Shown: one piece after another, positions 10,401 to 14,737 of the stretch
Layout of the letters: each line of letters starts with the position of its first letter
Position numbering within the stretch: position 1 is the first letter of the stretch
From: Rhodococcus sp. IITR03
GTDB lineage: Bacteria > Actinomycetota > Actinomycetes > Mycobacteriales > Mycobacteriaceae
Reading direction: 5' to 3'
Length of the DNA stretch: 14,737 nucleotides
Assembly: GCA_001017865.1 (NCBI GenBank)
Contig: LATQ01000326.1
Location: forward strand, 1-14,737
Notes under the pieces: model-generated
What the model was told of the DNA's origin: nothing
Database searches by the model: none
Seen by the model: only the letters and a program-made list of their open reading frames with translations
Translations under genes and position numbers: made by a program

Positions 10401-12670
10401 CGCTCGTCGAGTTCCCGGTAGTCGATCCGGGTCTCGCCGCACGACGCTGCGGTGACCGCGGGGGTGCGGAGCGCAGCGTCTGTGAGGATTTCCGGCAGCA
10501 GCCGTTCGGTCACCGGCGGCGGACCCGTCACGGGAACGAGTGCGGTCCGTTCGGCTGCGTCGAGCAGATCGATGTCGCCGACCCGTATCTCCGGATCCTC
10601 TTCGACGGCCAGGAGGATCCGTTCCAGTCGGCGGGCGATGCGCTCGACGGTCGGCGCGGTGTAGGCGTCCGTGGTGTATCGGATGCGGAGCACGTCCGCG
10701 GACGTCGACTCGCGCCCGGCACCGTCGCCGGATTGCGGACGCTCCAGATCGATACGCAGGCCGACGTCGCCGAGGACGGTGTTCTCCACCTTCCTGTCCG
10801 CATCGCCCCGTCCTTCGACGGCGATGCGGAAGAGTGGGGCGTGCGATCCGTTCCGTGTCGGCGCCAGCGAGTCGAGCAGTGTCGCGGCAGATACGTCGGC
10901 ATGTGCGAGAGCGTCCCGAGTCCCACGGGAGATGTCCTCGAGGAGATCTCGGAACGGCTCGTCGAGGCGCACTCGGGTGCGCACAGGCAGGACCGTGCGC
11001 ACATGAGTGGTACCGGCCGGGACCGGGACACCGAGGACGACGTCGTCGGTACCACCCGACCTGGCGACGAGGATCGCGGTGGCAGCGTGCAGGATCGGGA
11101 CACGATCGTCGGCACATTCGGCGCTCGCTCGGCCCGGTCCGCTGCCGAGGGGATGGACGAACTGCGCCCACGCCGAAGCAGATCCCGCGTTGCCCGTCCG
11201 TCCACCGGCGGGTGCCGGCGTGGACGGTGACAGTGCGGGCGGGGTGGGTGCGCCGGCCAGAAGGTGCCGCCAGTGATCGAGCACGGTGTTCCGCCGGTAG
11301 CGGGGGGCGGCCGCTCCGGCGCTCGGCGGGTGGATCGAACCGACCGGCGTTCGAGGGTCGGCTGCGACGAACTGCTCGAGGATCTCCGTGAAACAGATGC
11401 ACTGCGCCTGTATCTCGTTCTCCTCATATCGGTTCGGATTCGCCCGGAATTCGATCACGGTGCCGGCCGGCGCGCTGCGGCGGTGGACGGTGATCAGCCG
11501 GTCCCCGACGGGCCCGCGCGACAGGACATGTGGTGTTCCCACGATGTCCCCCAGTACGGGTTGCTGATCGAACAGCATGACGTTGACCAGCGGGACCGAG
11601 AATCGGGACACCGGTTCGGATGTCGCCCGGCGGATGTCGTCGAGTCCGCACGCCTGGTGTCGGAGGGCTCCGACGAGCTCGACCTGCATCCGCCGGACGA
11701 GATCCTCGACGGGTTCGCTCGGATCCACCCGGATCCGCAGGGGAACCACGTTGACGAGCATTCCGGCGGACCGTCGCAGCTCGGCCGTCGTCCGCGCCGA
11801 CACCGGGATGTTCACGAGCACGTCGTACCGCCCCGACCGCCGTGAGAAGAAACAGGCGGCGGCCGCGAGTACCACTGCGGCCGAGGAGGCATCCCGCATC
11901 GCCGGGGACCCCGACAGGTAGACGTCCGCAGTGTCCGACAGATCCGTCTCCGCCGTGAGAGTCCGGACCGCCGGGGGCACCTCCGTGGTGTCGACGTGCG
12001 GCAGGTCGCGGATCCGCTCACTCCAGTACTCACGATCCGCGACGAACCGGCTCGACGCGCGGTACTGCCGGTCCTTCTCGTACAACGTCCGTAGATCCGC
12101 CGGCGGCTTGTCCGGCGTCGACACCCCGTCCTGGCCGGAACTCCGGGAGGCGAGTGCCCTGGAATAGAGTTCGGCTCCCCTGCGGACGATGATCATCGCT
12201 CCGAACCCGTCGAGCGCGATGTGGTGAGCCTTGACGTACACGAGGTAACTGGCATCACCCGTGAGCAGAACCACGATGCGGCACAACCGGTCCGCCATCA
12301 GGTCGACGGGCGCTTCCACATCCCGCCGGAGCCACTCCTCGGCCACTCCCCGCGGATCGGATTCGTCACGGAGATCGACGACCTCGGTGGGTACATCGAG
12401 GTTTCGGTCGACGACCTGGCACGGACGGCCGTCCACGTCGACGAGACGCAGGAGGACGGTCTCGAACTCCCGCCCGGCGGTCGTCGACGCCCACTTCAGC
12501 AGCTCGAGATCGAGTTCTCCATGGAACTCCACGTATTGGGCGATGACGAAAGGGACTTCGGGCACGAGTTGCTGAGCGAGCCAGATACCGTACTGGGCCG
12601 GAGTCAGCGGGAACGCACCCGCGCGCTCGTCGTCGGAGTTGTGCGCGGTGCCTACGACGGGAGTGGCCAC
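1..12670 (-). CDS. Multimodular non-ribosomal peptide synthetase (3' end outside window; 18 apparent frameshifts)
   Basis: A very large NRPS, about 4,230 residues inside the window, read by following homology through three frames. Order: C, half C, A1, T1, C2, A2 with an inserted methyltransferase, T2, E, C3, A3. It acts in the cytoplasm as a peptide assembly line. The chosen start is GTG at 12670-12668, because AAGGGGG lies four bases upstream and the EntF-like C domain begins about 20 residues later; an in-frame GTG at 12787 has no such site. Apparent one-base deletions lie near 10300, 9724, 9484, 8988, 8188, 8030, 6684, 5987, 4114, 3591, 3427, 3172, 2855, 2129, 2107, 369, 120 and 27. All move the frame the same way, and catalytic motifs are intact on both sides, so sequence error is favoured over a pseudogene. 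The stop codon and any termination domain lie beyond position 1. The final product cannot be named. Confidence 0.96.
1495..2845 (-). other. Condensation domain C3 (DCL type)
   Basis: This condensation domain accepts the D-configured chain from T2 and joins residue 3. It opens with [19 protein letters not shown] and [10 protein letters not shown], the style of DCL domains that follow epimerases, and carries [11 protein letters not shown] (HHxxxDG at 2368-2388). Later pieces are [25 protein letters not shown] and [12 protein letters not shown]. Two apparent deletions only about 22 bases apart (near 2129 and 2107) break the frame. Adding one base at each restores a continuous chain through ETTWRLDPADTRALEAFV. 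Confidence 0.93.
2890..4248 (-). other. Epimerisation domain E (module 2)
   Basis: It converts the T2-bound aminoacyl or peptidyl unit from L to D. Signature pieces: [28 protein letters not shown] (HHxxxDG at 3821-3841), [27 protein letters not shown] and [20 protein letters not shown]. The motif that is usually NYLGRF reads FNFHGRS here. The domain carries four apparent one-base deletions (near 4114, 3591, 3427, 3172), the densest cluster in the gene. All catalytic motifs survive on either side. With the methyltransferase upstream, the expected unit is an N-methyl D-amino acid. Confidence 0.93.
4300..4512 (-). other. Thiolation (peptidyl carrier) domain T2
   Basis: This carrier domain holds residue 2. 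The motif [16 protein letters not shown] is present, with the phosphopantetheine serine at 4408-4410. The form GGDSI is the one usually found on carriers that precede an epimerisation domain, where ordinary carriers have GGHSL or GGDSL. That agrees with the E domain immediately downstream. Confidence 0.93.
4545..4706 (-). other. Adenylation domain A2, C-terminal subdomain (A9-A10)
   Basis: The adenylation fold resumes after the methyltransferase. [15 protein letters not shown] is the A9 region, and [16 protein letters not shown] is motif A10, with the catalytic lysine at 4573-4575. The usual NGK is HGK here; the asparagine is less conserved than the lysine, so activity is still expected. Carrier domain T2 follows after a short linker. 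Confidence 0.9.
4707..5874 (-). other. N-methyltransferase domain inserted between A8 and A9 of A2
   Basis: About 390 residues of a SAM-dependent methyltransferase sit inside A2. The SAM-binding motif [14 protein letters not shown] is at about 5647-5685, with acidic residues in [15 protein letters not shown] after it. [20 protein letters not shown] and [16 protein letters not shown] match the later motifs of NRPS N-methyltransferase domains. Known interrupted A domains with the insert at this position methylate the backbone nitrogen of the tethered amino acid (TioS type). Inserts between A2 and A3 act on side chains instead. I therefore infer N-methylation of residue 2. The domain reads in one frame without breaks. 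Confidence 0.93.
5875..7306 (-). other. Adenylation domain A2, N-terminal core (interrupted A domain)
   Basis: This is the core of module 2's amino acid-activating domain, motifs A1 to A8: [26 protein letters not shown] (TSGSTG at 6824-6841), [22 protein letters not shown] (from about 6431), YRTGDIVRW and [12 protein letters not shown] (near 6050). The chain then leaves the adenylation fold at [11 protein letters not shown] and enters a methyltransferase before resuming at motif A9. By-eye alignment to GrsA gives D-A-Y-F-V-A-A-V-C-K. This is close in style to the phenylalanine code DAWTIAAICK, so a hydrophobic or aromatic residue is a weak prediction. Apparent deletions lie near 6684 and 5987. 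Confidence 0.93.
7378..8696 (-). other. Condensation domain C2 (module 2)
   Basis: This complete condensation domain couples residue 1 to residue 2. It opens with [18 protein letters not shown], carries HHIAGDG (8295-8315), and continues with [35 protein letters not shown] and [14 protein letters not shown]. Its opening is the style typical of LCL domains, which fits the absence of an epimerase in module 1. Two apparent one-base deletions interrupt it, near 8188 (ACC-CTG shortened in a C run) and near 8030 (CGG-GTG shortened in a G run). Confidence 0.93.
8745..8960 (-). other. Thiolation (peptidyl carrier) domain T1
   Basis: This carrier domain of about 70 residues holds residue 1 on a phosphopantetheine arm. 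The motif [13 protein letters not shown] is present, and the serine to be modified is encoded at 8859-8861. The flanking helices ([30 protein letters not shown]) are normal. It is followed directly by C2 with no epimerase, so residue 1 should stay in the L form. Confidence 0.93.
9005..10513 (-). other. Adenylation domain A1 (module 1), unassigned substrate
   Basis: It activates amino acid 1 as its AMP ester and loads it on T1. Motifs seen: [13 protein letters not shown] (A1/A2 region), [11 protein letters not shown] (A3, 10005-10037), FDLAVLE (A4), NGYGPSE (A5), YRTGDLVRW (A7), [12 protein letters not shown] (A8) and NGKLDR with the catalytic lysine (A10, 9014-9031). Alignment by eye to GrsA gives the pocket residues D-L-L-C-S-G-G-V-Q-K, which I cannot assign to a substrate. 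The lack of charged pocket residues beyond the invariant Asp and Lys argues for a neutral side chain. Apparent one-base deletions fall near 10300, 9724, 9484 and 8988. A 15-bp duplication lengthens the A7-A8 loop. Confidence 0.93.
9331..9358. repeat. 13-bp direct repeat with 15-bp period inside A1
   Basis: The 13 bases CTGCGCTGTCGTC occur at 9331-9343 and again at 9346-9358. On the coding strand this duplicates the residues DDSA in the loop between motifs A7 and A8. The period is a multiple of three, so the frame is kept. The loop is longer than in A3. Confidence 0.8.
10583..11293 (-). other. Half condensation domain (C-terminal subdomain only), probably inactive
   Basis: Between the end of C1 and adenylation domain A1 lies about 235 residues matching only the back half of a condensation domain. 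It starts at [11 protein letters not shown], the position of the usual YWR motif, and continues through [19 protein letters not shown] and [11 protein letters not shown]. The N-terminal half with HHxxxDG is absent. The segment around LVGFFVNT is also shortened, to [11 protein letters not shown]. The stretch is read in one uninterrupted frame with C1, so the absence is not explained by the frame breaks seen elsewhere. It cannot catalyse condensation by the known mechanism. It may be a remnant of a lost module, a structural spacer or a docking surface; this is inference. Confidence 0.82.
11330..12613 (-). other. NRPS condensation domain C1, EntF-like N-terminal type
   Basis: This complete condensation domain joins an incoming acyl or aminoacyl group to residue 1. 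It opens with [16 protein letters not shown] and carries the catalytic motif HHIALDG (12206-12226), with the second histidine and the aspartate intact. The C-terminal half is complete ([25 protein letters not shown]). The opening resembles the C domain of EntF and related actinobacterial siderophore synthetases. Those domains take a donor such as an aryl group from a separate carrier protein. No adenylation or carrier domain precedes it, so the donor must come in trans. Whether the donor is an aryl, fatty acyl or aminoacyl group cannot be read here. Confidence 0.92.
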
Positions 12671-12674
12671 AGCG

Positions 12675-12681
12675 CCCCCTT
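12675..12681 (-). promoter_or_regulatory. Ribosome binding site deciding the NRPS start
   Basis: On the minus strand AAGGGGG is followed by four bases and GTG at 12670-12668. This is the best Shine-Dalgarno-like match near the start of the C1 homology, so it supports this GTG over the in-frame GTG at 12787. Confidence 0.7.
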
Positions 12682-12831
12682 CACGAGGATGTGTGTGCAG
12701 CGGCAGCGTCGAACGGGAGCGTCTCGTCGAGCCGGATGCCATCGAGCGTCGTGCACAGCTCACGAGTGGGAACGACCGAGTCGGCACGTCGCTTCGAAAA
12801 TGTATGCGTCAGCGTAGGACGGGGACGGGGT

Positions 12832-12851
12832 TGCTGCAATGCTGTGCAGCA
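12832..12851. repeat. Inverted repeat upstream of the NRPS (possible operator)
   Basis: TGCTGCA at 12832-12838 and TGCAGCA at 12845-12851 form a perfect 7-bp inverted repeat around six bases. It lies about 160 bases upstream of the NRPS start. It could be a regulator-binding site or a small hairpin in the leader; no second copy was seen. Confidence 0.35.
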
Positions 12852-12929
12852 GAACGAGATCGAGATGCGACCAGGACATGACGCAGAGACGACGCTCGCA
12901 CATCCCGACATTCGGCATTTTCACGCCAT

Positions 12930-12942
12930 AAACCTTGGGTTT
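12930..12942. repeat. Short inverted repeat in AT-rich patch
   Basis: AAACC (12930-12934), TTG, GGTTT (12938-12942) is a perfect 5-bp inverted repeat inside the AT-rich part of the divergent promoter region. It is short and could occur by chance. Confidence 0.25.
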
Positions 12943-13232
12943 GTTTGATGGGATGGATAGAAACCCTCCGTCCGCGCTATGCTCATTTTACAAACTTAGA
13001 ATGCAAAACTTTCGGTAAACTCCGGACGAAGGGGAATTCACGCCCGGTCCGACGGTCGCACGAGCACGGGACCCGCGAGAGCGGACGATGCACGAGGCCG
13101 GGCCGGAACAGTCGAACATTCTGCGCTGCAACAGTTTCCACTCGTCGTATGCCTGCTGCGCGAAACAGCCTTCCGACAATCCTTTCCAAGAACCTTCCCC
13201 GGTTCCCACAGACACGCGACATTCATCCCCCT

Positions 13233-13244
13233 GGAGGGAGGAAG
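13233..13244 (+). promoter_or_regulatory. Strong ribosome binding site for the DUF6875-type gene
   Basis: GGAGGGAGGAAG lies directly before the ATG at 13250, with about seven bases between its AGGA and the start. The reading frame is open upstream to 13088, but no earlier start has a comparable site, so this fixes the start at 13250. Confidence 0.8.
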
Positions 13245-13249
13245 CGCAG

Positions 13250-13954
13250 ATGCCGATCCAGAGACGAGTCGGGCCTCGTTCGGGCACGGTCTGGGTGGAC
13301 CTGTTCGGTGAAACCTCCGAGTACGCAGACGAAGCGAGCGCCCACCTGTTGAGAACGTGGGCGAGTGGGTATCTCACCGAACCCAACCCCGACCTCGGCC
13401 GCAGCGGGCCCGTCTGCCCGTTCGTTCGTCCGTCGATCGGCAAGCAGCTCTTCGGAGCCGCGTTCGTCCACGGACCCGCAATCGACGCCGGGGCACTCGG
13501 CACGATCGTGGAGGACCAGTTCGACCTGTACACGACGCTCTCACGCGAGGACGATCGCGACCGGAGCCTGAAGACGCTCGTGACCGTACTGCCCGACCTC
13601 ACCGGCTTCGAGGTGATCGACGTCGTCCACGCGGAATTCAAGTCGCGGTTCGTCGAACACGGTTTCATGCTCGGCCAGTTCTACCCGGGCTGCACCCAGC
13701 CGGGTCTGTGGAATCACGACTTCCATCCGCTCGACGCCCCGTTGCCGATGCTGGTCGCCCGCAACATGATGACGACCGATTTCCCGTTTCTCGTCGGTCG
13801 CCAGGAATGGCTGTGCGCCTACTTCAAGAAGTTCGCCCCGGCACTGCCGTCGACACTCCGCCTCACCATCGCGAAACGGATGAAGTACGACGGCGATGCG
13901 GTGGACGCGATCACCGCACATCATGAGCTGACGGGGAACGAGCCGGCCCGCTAG
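13250..13954 (+). CDS. DUF6875-family protein of unknown function, divergent from the NRPS
   Basis: A 234-residue soluble protein with no signal peptide or membrane segment. I place it in the DUF6875 family from remembered motifs: GPVCPFVRPSI (residues 53-63), VDVVHAEFK-type sequence at about 125-131, FVEHGFMLGQFYPGC (134-148), PGLWNHDFHPL (151-161) and APLPMLVARNM followed by DFPFL. The cysteines at 56 and 148, the histidines at 156 and 159 and the aspartate at 157 are candidate functional residues, but no reaction is known to me. The start is set by the strong ribosome binding site. Divergent transcription from the NRPS suggests a shared regulatory region and possibly a role in the same pathway; this is inference. 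The gene reads in one frame with no sign of the indels seen next door. Confidence 0.85.
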   Translation: MPIQRRVGPRSGTVWVDLFGETSEYADEASAHLLRTWASGYLTEPNPDLGRSGPVCPFVRPSIGKQLFGAAFVHGPAIDAGALGTIVEDQFDLYTTLSREDDRDRSLKTLVTVLPDLTGFEVIDVVHAEFKSRFVEHGFMLGQFYPGCTQPGLWNHDFHPLDAPLPMLVARNMMTTDFPFLVGRQEWLCAYFKKFAPALPSTLRLTIAKRMKYDGDAVDAITAHHELTGNEPAR

Positions 13955-13987
13955 CCCGTACGCATCGCCACGCGGCACCCCGATTCG

Positions 13988-14020
13988 TCAAGCTTCAGGT
14001 CTTGATTATCCTGAATCAAG
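13988..14020. promoter_or_regulatory. Three interleaved inverted repeats before the SatD-type gene (likely operator)
   Basis: In 33 bases there are three perfect inverted repeats: TCAAG (13988-13992) with CTTGA (14001-14005); TTCAGG (13994-13999) with CCTGAA (14010-14015); and CTTGATT (14001-14007) with AATCAAG (14014-14020). The block ends 16 bases before the ATG at 14037. The downstream gene encodes a helix-turn-helix protein, so autoregulation is a reasonable inference. The last pair could instead fold as a weak hairpin after the DUF6875-type gene, but no T-run follows. Confidence 0.55.
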
Positions 14021-14036
14021 CCCTCACACTTGACCC

Positions 14037-14711
14037 ATGTTCGTCTTGACGGTCGACCAACGGGGCAGCCGCCGCGATGTCGACCGCGTGGCGGACCTCC
14101 TCACCGCACTGCAGGACGTTCCGCTGGTACGGCCCTTCGATCGCACCGCGGGCGACGAGGTCCAGGCCGTCGCGGACGATCCCGCTCTCGTCGTCGATCT
14201 CGTCCTCGACCTCCTCCGAAGAGAACGCTGGAGTATCGGGGTGGGAATCGGCCCGGTGGAGACCCCGCTCCCCGAGCAGACACGCGCCGGCCGCGGACCC
14301 GCCTTCGAACATGCCCGCACTGCTGTCGAACGCGCCAAGAGCGCACCCGGGCAGGTCACGGCCGAAGGTGACGACCCCGAGGCCACCGCCGATGTCGACG
14401 CCGCGCTCACCCTGCTCGCCACCGTCGTCCTGCGCCGCACCGAGCAGGGGCACGAGGCGGTCGATCTTGCTCGCCAGGGTCTGTCGCAGGCGCGGATCGC
14501 CGAGCGTCTCGACATCAGCAAGCAAGCGGTATCCCAGCGCCTCGCCACCGCCGGGTGGCAGGCCGAACTGGCCGGACGCGAACTCGTGCGCCGACTCCTG
14601 GAAAGGCCGATCGTTGACCGTCCTCTCACCTGGTGTGCCTGGCCGTCGCCGCTCTCGCACCCACGCTCGCGCTGCGCCCGAGCCTGCCGGTGTGGCCGGC
14701 CGCCTCGCTGA
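14037..14711 (+). CDS. SatD-type protein with C-terminal helix-turn-helix (3' end probably frameshifted)
   Basis: The N-terminal part (MFVLTVDQRGSRRDVDRV, then FDRTAGDEVQAV and WSIGVGIGPVETPLP with TRAGRGPAF) has the look of actinobacterial SatD-family proteins. The C-terminal part, about residues 148-174 (GLSQARIAERLDISKQAVSQ), is a helix-turn-helix suited to DNA binding. The last ~34 residues of the 224-residue frame are rich in Arg, Pro, Ser and Cys and look out of frame. Restoring one G near 14605 gives ...LLERADR and a stop at 14615-14617, about 193 residues, which I think is the real end. ATG at 14037 has no good ribosome binding site, so a leaderless transcript is possible. The cellular role is not established; a regulatory role is inferred from the helix-turn-helix. 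Confidence 0.8.
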   Translation: MFVLTVDQRGSRRDVDRVADLLTALQDVPLVRPFDRTAGDEVQAVADDPALVVDLVLDLLRRERWSIGVGIGPVETPLPEQTRAGRGPAFEHARTAVERAKSAPGQVTAEGDDPEATADVDAALTLLATVVLRRTEQGHEAVDLARQGLSQARIAERLDISKQAVSQRLATAGWQAELAGRELVRRLLERPIVDRPLTWCAWPSPLSHPRSRCARACRCGRPPR

Positions 14712-14737
14712 GCCTCGGGTCTCGCCGGTGCCGCCTC
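14633..14737 (+). CDS. Possible start of a small membrane protein (partial, cut by window edge)
   Basis: After the probable true stop of the SatD-type gene, one frame reads VCLAVAALAPTLALRPSLPV then WPAASLSLG. This is a hydrophobic stretch like an N-terminal membrane helix. A GTG at 14633 could start it; a TTG at 14614 overlapping the stop is an alternative but is in another frame. Hydrophobicity is lost after SLSLG, where another base error would restore a GLAGAA-like continuation. Evidence is thin: 35 codons, no clear ribosome binding site. Confidence 0.3.
   Translation, partial: MCLAVAALAPTLALRPSLPVWPAASLSLGSRRCRL

Larger units (their letters stand above)
12671..13249. other. Divergent intergenic region between NRPS and DUF6875-type gene
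   Basis: These 579 bases separate two genes that point away from each other. No convincing protein is encoded. An AT-rich patch at about 12912-13018 stands out against the GC-rich surroundings and is the likeliest place for promoters. A TACATT hexamer on the minus strand (12799-12804) could be a -10 element for the NRPS, but I see no good -35 at the right distance. No clear IdeR/DmdR iron box and no riboswitch was found. Two short inverted repeats are listed separately. Confidence 0.6.

Noticed and set aside
1..12670. NRPS as a pseudogene or as many separate genes
   Set aside because: Every domain has intact catalytic motifs, every break has the same sign, and no domain boundary coincides with the breaks. 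Programmed frameshifting was also dismissed, because 18 sites without a common slippery motif is implausible.
12671..12787. Upstream in-frame GTG at 12787 as the NRPS start
   Set aside because: No ribosome binding site precedes it, and the added 39 residues are Arg/Ser-rich and unlike NRPS N-termini. GTG at 12670 has AAGGGGG in place.
12681..12911. MbtH-like protein just upstream of the NRPS
   Set aside because: The small frame here lacks the conserved Trp and Pro residues and the NxExQxSxWP-type motif of MbtH proteins.
12912..13018. Iron-regulator (IdeR/DmdR) box in the divergent region
   Set aside because: The AT-rich patch was read against the 19-bp TTAGGTTAG palindrome, and no acceptable match was found. 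A siderophore role therefore has no direct regulatory support in the window.
13541..13978. Minus-strand frame of 145 codons opposite the DUF6875-type gene
   Set aside because: It is a shadow of the plus-strand gene, which has conserved motifs and a strong ribosome binding site.
13955..14036. Rho-independent terminator after the DUF6875-type gene
   Set aside because: The inverted repeat arms are AT-rich, short, and not followed by a T-run. An operator explains the nested repeats better.

Overview
The window comes from a GC-rich actinobacterium. Codon use, the EntF-like first condensation domain and the SatD-type regulator next door point to the Mycobacteriales, most likely Rhodococcus or a relative. 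The genus is inferred from protein style and was not tested by any search.

Positions 1-12670 (minus strand) hold the first ~4,230 residues of one giant non-ribosomal peptide synthetase (NRPS) that runs off the left edge. As deposited, its reading frame is broken 18 times. Every break has the same sign, that of one missing base in the coding strand, and every domain reads with intact motifs once the frame is followed across the breaks. I therefore treat it as one intact gene in deletion-prone sequence, not a decayed gene. Reconstructed order: C (EntF-like) - half C (no HHxxxDG half) - A1 - T1 / C2 - A2 interrupted by an N-methyltransferase - T2 - E / C3 (DCL type) - A3 - (left edge, just after the A10 lysine motif). 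The assembly line should accept an acyl or aminoacyl group from a partner carrier protein, add residue 1, add a residue 2 that is N-methylated and epimerised, then residue 3, and continue outside the window. The product is unknown to me. The A1 and A3 pockets resemble each other; A2 has a different, hydrophobic/aromatic-type code.

Positions 12671-13249 are a 579-bp divergent intergenic region with an AT-rich patch and two short inverted repeats. It should contain the start signals for the NRPS (leftward) and for a plus-strand gene at 13250-13954. That gene encodes a 234-residue protein I place in the DUF6875 family, of unknown function.

Positions 13955-14036 hold an 82-bp gap packed with three interleaved inverted repeats. 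It is followed by a SatD-type helix-turn-helix protein (from 14037), whose 3' end probably also suffers a one-base deletion, and by what may be the start of a small membrane protein at the right edge. No tRNA, rRNA, CRISPR array, insertion sequence or phage gene was seen.
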